DNA of 64,000 nucleotides from Limanda limanda (lineage: Eukaryota > Chordata > Actinopteri > Pleuronectiformes > Pleuronectidae): assembly GCF_963576545.1 (NCBI RefSeq), contig NC_083648.1, positions 21,129,654-21,193,653 of the forward strand, written 5' to 3'. Numbering within the stretch: the stretch's first letter is position 1; every line of letters starts with the position of its first letter. A program made the translations under genes and the position numbers. Shown in pieces: positions 36,123-49,133 of this stretch. The notes beneath the pieces were generated by a model. The model saw nothing but the letters and a program-made list of their open reading frames with translations. It searched no databases and was not told the DNA's origin.

Positions 36123-36387
36123 ATTAGCCGTCTCATCAAAGCTACAGCCACATGATTGAGAACTCCTAAAAACCAAACTCTTCTGTGTCTCGTTCGCTAA
36201 CTTGTGGCTATCATCTCTGATTCAGCCAATCATTTCATTTGGTCCAAAGAAACAAATTGCCAACCCTATCTTTAAGTTTCAAAACAAAAAATGTTCCAAA
36301 GAGTGGGATGATTCAATCGTCTTATCCAGGTAAAACATTTTTCGTTTTTGTAGACAATTCAATTTTTTTTATTATTTGTCCCCTAGA

Positions 36388-39300
36388 ATGCCAAGCGAGC
36401 GGTTGACAGTCAGGGGCGTGTCGGAGGTAGGGCGCTTCCCCGGAGCAGCCCCGCCCACCAGGGTGGAGTACAGCATTCAGAAAGAGGGGGAGAAGAAACC
36501 GGAAGATGGATCCTGTCGACGATGGTTCAAGAAGATGTGTCCGTGCTGCTGTAAGCGCCAGAACAGCACCTCCTATGATATCACAGACAAGATTGAATTG
36601 GTCAAACCTCCGGCCCCAGAGCCCGCCAAGCCAAAGCCTGAGAATGGAGAAGCAAAGGAGATGGAAGGTAGTGTGATTGACTTTTTGGATAAACAGTGTA
36701 TATTGTAAGGACAATAGGCTTAGATCAAATCTCTAACTGTTTTTGCATCATGCACATTTGATAATCCAGATAGCAGCAGCATCACAGGCAGAATCTAAAT
36801 CTGATGTGAAATGTTCTCTTTCAGAAATAAAGCTGTCGGTGCGTTCTGTTGACCAGCTGAGCTCCAAGACAGGTCAGAACAGACAGGAGCACCACACGGA
36901 CTTGTATCACGGTGACGAGCTGATCATCCGCAGAGGACAGACCTTCCAGATTGATCTGGAGCTCAACAGGCCCTTCAATGCTGAAACTGACAAAATGCAT
37001 CTGGATCTGAAAACAGGTATGAGAGGTATAAATTTATGCGGTGGGAGTTATGGGGTGATACATGGTTTGGGGATTAATATAACATATGAAATAACATAGC
37101 TGACTGCATCAAATATGCCAAACCTTAAAGGTCCAGTGTGTACGATATAGGTGAAAGGAATCTATTGACATAAATTTAATATATATAATCCTAGTGATGT
37201 TTTAACGAGTGTGTTTCATCTAAATTATACAAATTGTTGTTTTATTTAGCCTAGAATGGGCCTTTATATTGAAATACTTTATGTCTACATCGGGGGGAGG
37301 GTCCTCTCCAGTGCTTAATTTGTAAAGTTTTATTTATTTAGTCCAAAACACCCCACATCACGACCATGTCCGGATTCTCCTCCTCCTCCCGGAGGTTTTA
37401 CTGCGTGTGTCTGTGGCAGTTCTGTGTCCTTTGGCCACCCACGACCTCACGTACGGGACTGGATTGAATTTAGCCAGGGGGGGGGTCCAACAAGATTTAG
37501 GAAGAGTAAAGATGATATGGTGGATGTGAGCAGAGAGGTACGGTTGGGAGTGCTAATTAAGTTCATTTGCGAAAATCCGCGCTCACATTCAGCACTCGCA
37601 ATAGGAATGCTGTTGACAGCAACAAGTCACTCCATCAGTTCATCGGGGATGTCTTTTCCTCCGAGTCTCTGTGTTTCCTGTAGGGCCGTATGACTGCGCA
37701 CGAGTTGGTAATGTTAAAGCGCTGGCACAGCGACTCAACCTCAGTCTCTCCATACAGCGCACCTGCGTCCCCGGGCCAGTACTGTGCGTAAAGCACCTTC
37801 AGCTCCTCAATTAACTTGTTGCACAAGTTGCAAACACAAAAATCAAATGAGAGATTTATTACAAAACGTCACATCAGCGGCGGTGTGTCTTTAGCCGCCG
37901 CCGCCGCCACCCCCTGCCCTGGACGATGTAGCGAACCTCGTCCACTTACTGGCCACTTGTAAGAAATCACTTTTTTTTTGGCGTGACAAATTGGATGTGT
38001 GTCACACGCCGAAAGCGTGAGAGTTGTCAGCTCTGTATTCATATTTTTTTCTATACAAGAGGTACCGGATCAGCACAAATAAGTCCCGGAACACGGGCAG
38101 GCCAAAACCAAGAGGTGCCGGATCCTGTTCCGGCATGATCCGGCACAAATTAACCCCTGGTCCTCTCTATGGAGGCCGCCATGTTTCTTGTAGTTTCCCG
38201 GCCTGGAAAAACTAAACACCCTTGAGGGTGAGGGGTATTCAGCTGCAACATGCAACCTCACCACTTTATGACACTAAATTCTACACACTGAACCTTTAAT
38301 AATGCAGCTGACTGATGAACAATAAGAAGTGTACGTTTTCTTTAAACAAAAAATTGCGGGCGTGGATATGCGTGAACATATAATTGGCCCCCTCCTCGTA
38401 GTATTATAGTATATTGTAAACTTGACAATACCAACCTATGGTTCAGTCCAAAAACATATTGCCTCATCTAGTTAACAGTGTTAAATAAAAAGTAAGATGA
38501 AATCTACTCAAATTTGTGTCAGGTTCATCTGACTTTTTTTTGACAGATTAAGATTACCAGTCCATGAAGAATAAGCTAATTTAAATGTGTACAACTGGTG
38601 GACTGCCCCTTTAACCAGTATTTATTGCAACCCCATGTGAAATGTGAAGGAACGAACCCCTGACTCAAAACAGAGCCTGGGAAATGTGGTCAAAATGCTG
38701 TGCATACCGATCACATTTAAATAGATCAGCAGTTCAGACGTACGCCGCAAGTTTTGGATTCCACCACCAGCACAGTGCTTACACTTTCCAGACCTCAGGA
38801 CACAGAACACCTCCCTCTGGTATTTACAGGCCTCACACTGCTACGAGCGGCTGAGGAATAAAAGGCTATTACATCACCAGGGAGAAATTATTATCAGTCA
38901 GCGGCAGCCTAGATTGTTACATGCTCGAGAGGAGAATAACTATCAACCACATTCAACATGCAGTCATTACCTAACGGTTGCATTTGAGGCGAAGGTTTTA
39001 AGCGCTGCACTACAAGTAGCAGCTTTTTATCATCATCCCTCAAAGAAAAGAAAAAACTTCCAAGTCTGTTTCAATGAAGGCGACTACATTCTCCGAAAAG
39101 ACACAACATGTTTCTTTAATTGATTTCCTTTTGAATAAGTCCTCAGTGGCGATAAAGGAAGAATGGGGTCGTGACTAGGGTCAGCTCGAGAACAATGAGA
39201 TCTTGATAAACTCCATACTCAAATAAAACAGCAAATAGCTCAGAGCAAACCCTAACCCTAGCTGCTGGGATAGAAGGGATTTTATGATAAACTTAATTGA

Positions 39301-42300
39301 AAGTTGGTTCAGCTGTTTTGGAGTTTTCCTCAACAAAACATCGGGTCACGTACACAGGAACATCCACGTTACTGACCCCAAGATAAATCTGTCAGAAATG
39401 TGCTGGACTATCTGCAGGGAGGTGTGTCTTGTGCAGAACTGGATGTCTTCCAGACCCAGAGTCAGAGGAGCATGCACAGCTGGAAATGTGATGCATATGT
39501 GGTTGACAGTCTGGTAGGATTTTCAACCACTGTGAGAGTCAAACACTTTGACACAGATAATAAAACATTGGGTTTGTTCCCCAGCCAGAAGGACTTTTTT
39601 AAAACATAAAGTTCTTCTGCTTCCATAGATTCCGTATAACTTGAGTTCATCCAAATTCAGAGCTAACAAAGAATGAGAAAAACTATTTAAATTTGAACTC
39701 ACTGTGAAACAAAGTGTGATTCAAATATTATATTTTATTTTATTTTATTTTATTGTCTTGTCTACCTCATTCTGACTATCTGCCCGCGGTCATGGTTGTA
39801 GTCTTTATGCTAAGCTCAGCAACAGTCTCTTGGCTGTTCAGATTTAATGGACAGACTCAAGAGTGGTATCCATCTTCTCACATAGTTCTTTGTGAAAAAG
39901 TATATATTTGCAATAACAAAAGCGGAACTTGATTTGCATTTGCCCTACTTCAAAAGAAAGTACATTGTAAAGTAGGCTGCCATCTAAACCACAACGTAGA
40001 AACCATTACAATACAGAACATAATCACATGTTTCTTTATATTTCTTCCATCATGATGCATTCTGATTCAGTTATCCCCTCTCTGGTGTAGGTCCCCTGCC
40101 CATGGTGTCCAAAGGCACCCACATCGTCATTCCTCTGGTGGATCACCTGGAGGATGAGCGCTGGGAGGCAAAGATCGTAGCGGCGAACGGCACCAAGGTC
40201 AAGTTGTCTGTCAACTCTCCAGCCAGCGCTGTGATTGGCCTGTACGGGCTCAGCGTGGTGACTTCCTCTATGAAGGGAGAGGCCGCAACTACCTACAACG
40301 CCAACAAGAACATCGTCATGCTCTTCAACCCTTGGTGTGAAGGTAAGGAAATAAAATGAAGAAAATAAGATGGTAATTGGTAGGAGACAGACAGTGTTAC
40401 ATAACCTGTCTGGAATAAATAACATTTCATCCGTCCTGACATTAGCTTTTGAGGCCATATAGCTTTAAAAGAAAATCTATATTTTTGCTGGCAGGAAAAC
40501 TGCTGAGCTGCCAGCAAAGATGTTTCCAGAAAATAGCTGCCGTGTAACAGCATCACCATTCAGACGGCAAATACTGGCACAAAATACTGTAGATGTGTGT
40601 ACAGCCTCCGCATCTATGAGAGGAGTCCTGATATAATGTTACACATGGGTGAAAAAGGCCAACTTGATCCGTGTTGCTGTCAGTCAAATAGCTACAGCGT
40701 GATCCTGTAACTATGGGAGTTATGTAACTCCACTGGCTACAATTCAAGACAGCTGGTAAACGTGGTTGTGCTATGACAGCTCCACCCTGAATTGTCTATA
40801 ACTAAAACATCTGTGTGTAAGATGAAACAGATCTTTAAACATCATTTTTGAAATTATTAAAGATAATACACACTGAGCTACCTTTGTGGTTGAAGTTCAT
40901 TTGATTCTTTTGTCCAATTGAGGGCAGCAAAAACAAACTGAATAGAATATTATAGCCTTTTAAATCGATATGATAACATCTTAGCAAACTGCCAGTTAAT
41001 ACATACCAGCAATACATTTTTTTCATTCATTTGAAGCTTCTCTGGCTGTCTGAAGAGTGTTAGTCATATATTTGTTCTTCTTTTAGCTCTGGGATCAAAT
41101 GGAAATTAGTGAGGATTTGATGAGGGCCAGACCCATCTACAAAAGCCTCACTGAGGTTGAGCTGCTTACTGTTGAGTGATAATTCAGACTTTGTTCTTGT
41201 GAAACTATTTAATTGCATTAGTAAGCCTTACAAAACAAAAGCAGTCCGAAATACTGTAGCTATCTTTGATTTTAGTCTGGGCAAAAAGAGTTGGCTCTTT
41301 GACGGTGAAGTTCTCCTCTAAGTTTTATCCAATTCTAATAGAAAATATTGTTTATAACCATTTTAAACGCCCTGCTGAGTTATGTTTACAGAACATGTAG
41401 CTCCTTATATAAAATAAGTGTTTTTTGCACTTAGATATAATTTACTTTTGCTGGGAATAGTATTTCCTAAGTTCTCAATTAATTTTATTTAACAAGTAAA
41501 TAAAGGTCCGTCTTTTTTTGAATAATGTATAGGAAATGCGATCCATTGTTTATTCTCCCGAGTCTCTTTCAGTTTGCTGAGCACTGCAAACTATACCCAC
41601 AGGAAATTTAGCAGAAAAGCAGTGTATTTGCGACACAGCTAACAAAAAAAATGTGGACCTGGATTTGATTAAAAGATGGTCTTTTATTATGGGGTTGCTG
41701 CTTTTGGCAGCACTCCCAATCTCCTCTTCCCTTTTTCAATCTCTTATGCCCGAGATTAATTTCTCCCTCACGCTCATAAAAGTCAAAATCCTACAATTAC
41801 TGTATAAAATGCCATGGGGCGAGCTCAGAGTAATCCCACAGCTGGTGACAACCTGTCCTCTCCCTCGCTTTTACTGCCTCCATGTGTATTTCCTTCCTTT
41901 GTATGCCTCGCCCACTCGGTCCTGCTCCCTTCTTGCTATCTGCTGACCCGGCCCTCGCTGCATCACCCCACTGCCCCGTTTTTCAGCCTCCTCCTCATTC
42001 TTCATCCTGTGAAGGGTGTGGGTTTTTCGTCATACATTCCACGATGTTCTGAGAAGTGAAAACCAAAATCATCACAGCTGCCAGATAAACTCAACCTCAC
42101 CTCCCTCTGATCTCTCCTTTAGAAATTTCAAGACTCTGCTACGCTCAACGCTCTCTCCCTCATTTCCCTCCCAAGCATAACATCCCTTCTTTCTCTGTCG
42201 TCCCTCATGACCTCTTCCCTTCACTTTGGACTTCACCTCCATCCTGAATACTCTGCTACTTTAACTACTTCTCTTTGTTTCCCTATGTCGCATTCCTTTT

Positions 42301-45300
42301 CCGTGACCCGCCACTAACCACGGTAGAATCAGCAAGACATAATGAGATGGAAAAAGAAAGACTGTGATTGTGAAACTCATGTCAGGGGTGCACGCCCAAG
42401 TCTGAGGCGCTGATGTCACTCAAAACAGACTACTTCCCATAAATGAGTGTGGGCCCCATTTCAAGGTCCAAGGTTTCTTTGTGTTTCTTAACCATTTCCT
42501 GGTCTAGGAGACTCTTGGGGACACGATTTGTGAACATTCTTTCAGGGTTTAGTCACTGAAGAGGTGAACAAAGCAAGGATTGTGGGTCATTTTCGCAGAC
42601 ATGAAAATAAGCCAAAGTCTTCACTGGAGTCTATATCATTAAAATAAACCCATATAGTTCTACTGATATAAGAATAATTAAAAGATGTGCCAGTGTAGAA
42701 TCTTACAGAAAACACACTCACACACACACACACATAAACACTGTATTGTCATAATTGCTTTGATGATGATAAATGATCATACACAGATGTATAACTGTCA
42801 TGTGTTTCCAGAGGATACAGTGTTCCTGGATGATGAGGAGGAGAGGATGGAGTATGTGCTGAATGACACTGGGAGGATTTACTACGGCACAGAGAAACAA
42901 ATTGGGAACCGGACATGGAACTTTGGACAGGTAGGCACTATCACGACACTCAGCCCGTTTGTCCCTATACCTAAGATGTTAATCTTTAAAACAGCTTTTG
43001 ATTTTGTTTTATTTTTAAAAAATGCCTTGCTGGGAGCTATGCTGTCTGGCTAATAGGATCAGACATATTAGGCTCTAGCTACTCGGGCAATACTTGGATA
43101 AATTAATCGCTGGTTTCTGTCTTTTTATGGGATTTATGGAAAATCACCTGGTGATGTTCAAACACCACCAAGAATGAAAGTCTTTGTTATCAATGGAGTT
43201 TTTTTAATCTTTAAATGTTTAAATGTTAAGGTAATGATCAATTCCCATCTAAATGAACTATTTTCTTTATTACTAATTTGTGTGGTGTTTCTCTTCACCA
43301 TAGTTCCATGAAGGAATCCTGGATGCGTGTCTGTTCATCCTGGAGAAGAGTGACATGCCTCCGTCTGGTCGAGGGGATTCTGTCAATGTGGTCAGGGTCT
43401 TATCTGCCTTGGTAAGACACTTACGTGGACATACTGCTAAATACATTAATAGAAAATAAAAATGTATATTCATGTATTTCACACACATATAACACACATA
43501 CAAATACTGCATAATATCTAATTCAGTAGCAGTCAAAGTAGTGAAAATTAAAGGGAATCTCCATTTTACACATCAAAGGCAGTTTATTGGCCTCGAGCAG
43601 TTCAATGTGCACATATTAAAGGAGTTATATACAGCATTCTGTAGTTTGAAGTCTTTTCCATTTGGTTTTGTCTGAAGTATACTTACTTTTTCTTTTTAAT
43701 GAAAAAGATCTGTTGGTGTGGAGTTAAAGAGACGTTAAATTACTAAACCTCTATGGAAAGCACAGCTCTTCTTTGCTTGAGGCTCGAGGCCTGAGGCTAC
43801 ATTAGCTGCTAATAGTATAAGACACCCAATTCTCAAGTTGAGCAGTTGAGTTACATTTTGGGTAAAGTAGGCTCTCAATCATCAAAAGGAAGAAGAATAG
43901 CTAGAATAAAAAGGAGATGGAAGTGTTATTGCTGGTTTCAGACAAACTATCCAGTGTCTACATTGTATATTTTACTATTAAATTAGCTACACCCTAAATG
44001 CACATGTGTCTTGCACTTTAGATCAGTTGTTTAAAACTTTTGCACTTTAAGGACCCCTCAACTGATTTTAATTAGACCACGGACCTCGATTTGAAAACAT
44101 TTGTGCTTTTGGATGTTTTACTACAGTAAGTGTATGAAATTCAGAACCAAAATAGTCATTCATTTTATTATCGTGTTACTTATAGACCACACCCCAGTCT
44201 GAGAACCCCAATGCTACATCAGTAAATTACTTCTAAATACATCAAAACTAAGCCTTTCACTATCACATTAAATGTAACATTATTATATCTTTAATTTTAA
44301 GGATTGACTGTCCCACTGTCCTTCATTTTAGCTACAGCCCAAATCATTTTCAGTGTCTTGTTTTGAAAACGGGATGATGGCAGTCACATGTTATTGATTG
44401 AGTCTCCATCCTCTTTCCAGATTAACGCTCAGGATGACTATGGGGTTCTGGTCGGGAACTGGTCTGGGAAATACTCCGACGGAGTCTCTCCTGCGGCGTG
44501 GAGCAGCAGCGTGGAGATCCTGAGGAAGTACCACTCCACCAGCGGCACGCCTGTGTCATATGGACAGTGCTGGGTCTTTTCTGGGGTCACCACAACAGGT
44601 GAGCATGTGAAATAAATCATGTGATGGTGTTTTTATAGAGAGGCGGGAGCTTAGTGGGTGGTGTGGCGGAAGGCATGTGAAGAGATTGTATTTGTGTGTA
44701 TGAATGTGTGTGAAATACCACAGAGAATACCAGTGTTGTATCTCCCAGTGTTCCCATGAGTTTGACTCACTGTGTCTAAATGAATAGTACTCCTGACTTC
44801 CTGTTTATCAGGCTCCGTTAATCAGATCTCACTACTCTGAAACAGAACCTTTCATTAAATCAGTGCTTGCAGGATTCCTCACATGATAGCACAACTGCAG
44901 CGTTGCTCTTGATAGCAGGAAGGAGCTCATGTACACCATACATACCTTGCATTGGCATTCCTGTCATACCTCCCACTTTTATCACAGATAGAGCCACATG
45001 TGTCGCTTTCATTCATGCAGGTTTATCGGCTTTCTTTGTAACCAGGCAGATACCATCTTTGTAGAGATGTGCCGAGTGATTGCTAACATCTTTTGCATCT
45101 GGAAATATAATTCATCTATTAAATGAGTTTGAATTAATGTAAATGTTATGTGTGTGTCTGTCTTTGTTTCCAGTGTTGCGGTGTCTTGGAATACCAGCCC
45201 GCAGCGTGACCAACTTCCAGTCCGCTCACGATACTGACGTGTCCCTCACCACCGATGTGTATTTCGATGAGGATGCGGAGCCGATCGACTACCTCAATAG

Positions 45301-48300
45301 TGATTCCGTCTGGTAAGATGTGTATCTTTACATTGACAGGAACACCCTGCGTGGAAAATTGCCCGCTGCTAAATCCATACCTCTGGAATGCACCGTATAT
45401 TTAGATCTGCTCCGAACGCAGTCGCCTAACTTGACTTGACCCTGACACGTCGTGTACTAACTGAACTGATATCTATCTATCCCGTATGTGTAGTACAGTC
45501 CTTAGATTGATGGGTGCCATTTCTTGTCCCTCTTTAGATATGAAGCAAAAGTACACCAGGCACGTGTTGCTCCATACACCGACCAATGTTAGCCAACTCC
45601 ATCTGAATCAATGATTTATGTTGAATTTCATTAAGGCCATACTAGCTGATAGCTGGGCATTAAAAAACTCTCTAATTACCACAATATAATTTTCATGAAC
45701 AGCAATATAAAATAAGTCCAATGTATATTGGTTTATTGATAATTCATTGTACAATCAGAGTGAGGTGTGACACATAATTGATCTACGTCAGATTTGTTTA
45801 GCTTTTTATCAAATGAATTTTTTTTTAATATTGTGACATTTATCCTGATCATTTTCGATGTGGACTGATATGAAATGTTTTGTTTAGGTATAATTGTTGG
45901 CCATATCGTCCAGGCCTACAAGCTAACCCATAATGCTCTGATTTTAAATCACACTTTATTTGTACTTGCTCTGTAAATGCTTGACACAGGTTTTGCCCAC
46001 TATACTTAAACGCTCATGGACATTTAAATTATGCAAATCTGAAATTAAGCTTCTGAAAAGTATAATTGAAGAACATGCCATGTAATATTCAAGAAACAGC
46101 TTACTGGGAAATATGCTGATTTAATAAGCTTTTCTTGCTGAGCTTTAGATAAGAAGAATGATTTCACTCTCGTATTTGTCAGTTAATACAAAACTAATCA
46201 TGAGACCACTGGAACCATTTTATTACTTGATCATTATCTTTTACTTATCTCTTTTAGTATTTCATTATTATATCCATATCATCTTATCTTTCTTTGTTTT
46301 GCTGTATCCTCATTTCAAACTTATGAGATTTATGATAACGCTTCCTCACTTCCTGTTAATTTTGTCTTGCTGTGTGTGTGGATGGGGTGACTTTAGGGAC
46401 GGAGCATGTTGTTTTTATGCTGTTGTTCTGTAAAACACCTTGTATTACATTGTATGAAAAGTGCTATACAAACAAAGGCGGATAATTGATCTGAATCTGA
46501 AATGGGTGGCACACAGCAGGCTGGTGTAGATCATCCTCTTCTAACTTTTAGTAAATCAGCTGAAGAGCATATTTCACAAAGTGTCACACTGTTCCTCTGA
46601 AAACAACCTCATATTAAAACCTCTCATTTCCATCTTCTCTCAGGAATTTCCACGTATGGAACGACTGCTGGATGGCCAGACCGGACCTGCCTCCTGGCCA
46701 TGGAGGCTGGCAGGCTGTTGACTCCACTCCACAGGAAACAAGTCAGGGCACCTTCCGCTGTGGACCCGCATCCGTCAACGCCATCCGTTCCGGCCAAGTC
46801 TACCTCAAACATGACACGCCTTTTGTGTTCGCTGAGGTGAGTAGTATGAATTGACAAGTGGGACTGGAATCTTGTTTTATTCACAACCGTATAAATGAAA
46901 ACGTGTTGCCATAGCTAGAGACAGGTGGACAAACTAAATCTCTGGGATTAAGGATATGAAATCTTGGTCTTTGACAGGAACTATTTCTTGGGCCCCTGAT
47001 TCTGCCCATTTGATTCAAAAGAGAGTTAAAGAAAACATAATTTCTCTACGAAAGGATAAAAATAATAAATAAGTGTGATGCATACTTTGTTTCCTCCTCT
47101 CATGACCTGTTTTCCCCCCTGTTTTTCCTATCAGGTCAACAGTGATAAAATCTACTGGAAGAGGAACCTGGATGGCACGTTCGACCAGTTCCACATTGAG
47201 AAGAAAGCTGTTGGCCACTGCATCAGCACCAAAGCCGTAGGCTCTGAAGAGCGGGAGGACATCACACACCTGTACAAACACCAAGAAGGTGCGGAACAAC
47301 ACGTTTTATTTAGATTGATGTTTGAGAGCGTCTGAATCATTCCAACACTATTAAAATGTAATGATTTATTAAAACAAGTACTGCTTTGTTAGGAAGGGCT
47401 GTGTGCCAAATCTCTCGCGTCTGTCAATAATTCACTCGGCTTCCCCCCCCTCCACCCTATCAGGTTCAGAGGAGGAACGCATCGCTGTGGAGACCGCCAG
47501 TCGCTATGGCAGCAAGCCAGAAGTCTACTCCACGCCCATGGCCGAGGATGTAGTCGTGGAGGTGAGGATGGAGGGCGAGGGGCCGAGAATGGGCGCGGAT
47601 GCTAAGCTGAGCATCTTGGTGAAGAACTTGAGCTCGGAGCCCCGTCAGACAAACCTACATAGCCAGGTGGCCGTAATGTACTACACCGGTGTGCTGAAGG
47701 GCGCCCTCAAGAAGGAGCAGATTCCTGTGGAGCTTTTGCCCAATGAAGGTCAGATTTCCACTAAGCTGGTGCCGTAGTCCATATATTTGATATTAACAAT
47801 ATATCAAACGATTATGTGTATAATCCTACTCAATGTGTAGATGAGCAAGTGTTTGCAGTTTGTCTGATAAACTGCGCAGCTACTCCAGTGCATTCAAAGC
47901 GCTCAGTTCAAGAAGATCTTTTCTGGAGATTTTTGGTAAATCTTGCTTAACAGTGACCTCTGTGGCCATAAGTGACAATGGTGACATGATGGTAAAAGTT
48001 AAAAGTAGCACAATTGTTCAGGGGTTATGACTTCAGTAAACTGCAGCTGTTACACAGCGATATCTAGATAAAGTTAGCTAACATTAGTCAACGTAAGCTA
48101 AGCTGGTGATATCAGACCAAATGAGGCTGAAGCAAGTTTACAAACAAAGTGTGTGTTATCATGAGCAAACTTTTTGCAAGAGGAAGAAGTGAATCATAGC
48201 ATTTATATAGATTTCTCTCTCTCATTTCAATAGGCTAACTATTAAACTACTATAAAATACATGGGTTTTTTTACCTTTGGACAGAGGTTAGCTGTTTCTG

Positions 48301-49133
48301 ATTTCAATGTGAAGATAACTAACTAATCATTTTAGTCCATATAAAAACTTGCATTGTAAAAATATCGAATACTGAGCTGTGCTCATTTTCCTTATCTATT
48401 TAACACAGAAAAAACCATTGAGTGGGTGCTGCCCTACCAGCAGTACCAGAACGAGCTGATGGATCAGGCCGCCCTGATGTTGACCCTTTCTGGAAGAGTC
48501 AGCGAGACACAGCAATTGTTGGCGAACATGACCTCGTTCAGGCTCCGCACCCCTGACCTCAACATCACGGTAGGTCAATTGGCAATTTAGCACTGCATTG
48601 CTACAGTAGTTTATTTACATTTTTGGGGGGGTGGGTTACCTCCAGTGTAAACCTTCACTCTAAAAAGATGAGAAAGGTTTTGTTCAACCCTTTCTGTTTG
48701 TAATCTATGTCTTGCAGCCTTTGGGAGAAGCTGTTGTTGGCAAGGAGATGGCAGCAAAGATCACCTTCACCAACCCCCTCCCGCGTGCACTGAAGGACGT
48801 GGTGTTCAGAGTGGAAGGCCTGGGTCTACAAAAGGGCCATGAAGTGGTTGTAGGGTAAGAATATGAGACATCGCCCTCTCTTTTTGCCTCGCTGTCTCTT
48901 ACCCTTCAAAATTCCCCACCACTTTCCTTCTCCAGACTAACCCTTCTCTCCTGTTTGTCCCTCTCAGTGACGTAAGTGGTCACTCCACGGTGACACTGAC
49001 AGAGCACTTCATCCCAACCCAGCCGGGACCCAGGAAGCTGGTGGCGTCCCTCGACTGCAAACAGCTCACACAAGTGCACGGAGTGGCTGATATCATCGTT
49101 CTTGAAAATAAGATGGAGCATGTGGCCTTATAA
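36388..49133 (+). CDS. tgm1: Protein-glutamine gamma-glutamyltransferase K-like (transglutaminase 1), complete, 13 coding exons
   Basis: TGM1 is a calcium-dependent, membrane-anchored enzyme that forms gamma-glutamyl-epsilon-lysine bonds between proteins, chiefly in epidermis. CDS exons: 36388-36667, 36825-37016, 40091-40342, 42812-42930, 43304-43411, 44421-44598, 45174-45312, 46644-46836, 47135-47288, 47464-47748, 48409-48569, 48718-48854, 48968-49133. All are GT-AG, phases close, 2364 nt, 787 residues (human 817). A cysteine cluster (C51, C53-C55 in [11 protein letters not shown]) matches the palmitoylated anchor specific to TGM1. [20 protein letters not shown] starts the N-terminal beta-sandwich. 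The triad is Cys367 (YGQCWVF), His426 (WNFHVWND) and Asp449 (AVDSTPQE), with the spacing of the human enzyme. Two C-terminal beta-barrels follow (from about residue 570). It ends shortly after the second barrel, lacking the long human tail. The 10th donor is GTCAGA, a weak form. The start codon is one base after its acceptor. Fish have several TGM1-like paralogues; synteny with NOP9 supports this as the TGM1 locus gene. Confidence 0.94.
37301..38167. mobile_element. hAT element inserted into the TTAA element, 8-bp target duplication
   Basis: Element 37309-38159 (851 bp). The left end CAGTGCTTAATTTGTA and the inverted right end CAGGGGTTAATTTGTG match at 13 of 16 positions. GTCCTCTC occurs immediately outside both ends (37301-37308 and 38160-38167), a perfect 8-bp duplication. 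Inside is a decayed hAT transposase fragment on the - strand, a CCG-rich run (37895-37915) and GGTGCCGGATC-type direct repeats near the right end. Confidence 0.88.
37635..37826 (-). pseudogene. hAT-type transposase fragment
   Basis: A 63-codon frame with [15 protein letters not shown] and [12 protein letters not shown]. This resembles the region just before the C-terminal dimerisation domain of hAT transposases (a GExEVxxLCxRF motif followed by a basic R-x-[YF]-[RK] stretch). It is an isolated fragment with no catalytic residues. The match is by eye; the hAT-style ends around it support it. Confidence 0.55.
38300..40090 (+). other. Rest of TGM1 intron 2
   Basis: No exon seen. It contains a TTTTA pentanucleotide run (39731-39754) and, at 39785-39850 on the - strand, a fragment of the TTAGCTTAGCATAAAGAC repeat family. 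Confidence 0.7.
40343..42811 (+). other. TGM1 intron 3 (2.5 kb)
   Basis: No exon or RNA gene seen. A pyrimidine-rich section occupies about 41850-42300 and a short CA tract (42716-42734) lies close to the next acceptor. Confidence 0.75.
43412..44420 (+). other. TGM1 intron 5 (1.0 kb)
   Basis: AT-rich; nothing recognisable beyond the splice sites (GTAAGA donor, CTCTTTCCAG acceptor). Confidence 0.75.
44599..45173 (+). other. TGM1 intron 6 (0.6 kb)
   Basis: Donor GTGAGC, acceptor TTTGTTTCCAG. No gene-like content is seen. Confidence 0.75.
45313..46643 (+). other. TGM1 intron 7 (1.3 kb) with a repeat fragment
   Basis: At about 46100-46185 the blocks ACTGGGAAATATGCTGATTT and TTTCTTGCTGAGCTTTAGATAAG match the start of the fish repeat also seen at 12436. 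Nothing else is recognised. Confidence 0.65.
47749..48408 (+). other. TGM1 intron 10 with inverse repeat fragment
   Basis: At 48255-48305 the sequence TACCTTTGGACAGAGGTTAGCTG is the reverse orientation of the same fish repeat family. The donor (GTCAGA) is weak. Confidence 0.6.

Larger units (their letters stand above)
31511..36386 (+). other. TGM1 intron 1, repeat-rich
   Basis: 4.9 kb between the noncoding exon and the first coding exon (acceptor CCCTAG at 36381-36386). It carries CCTAAA/CCTACA repeats, a palindrome with 10-bp tandem units, an AACCCTAA-rich repeat, degenerate AT-rich tandem repeats, a perfect 22-bp inverted repeat and a poly-C tract. I see no other exon. Confidence 0.75.
37125..38299. 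mobile_element. Outer non-autonomous DNA transposon with TTAA ends (interrupted)
   Basis: TTAAAGGTCCAGTGTGTA at the left and TACACACTGAACCTTTAA at the right are near-perfect inverted repeats with TTAA at each edge, as for TTAA-targeting (piggyBac-like) elements. It also carries GGAGGCCGCCATGTTTCTTG, a hallmark of a very common fish repeat. Without the inserted element and one copy of its duplication it would be about 316 bp. It is in TGM1 intron 2 (between coding exons 2 and 3). Confidence 0.85.
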
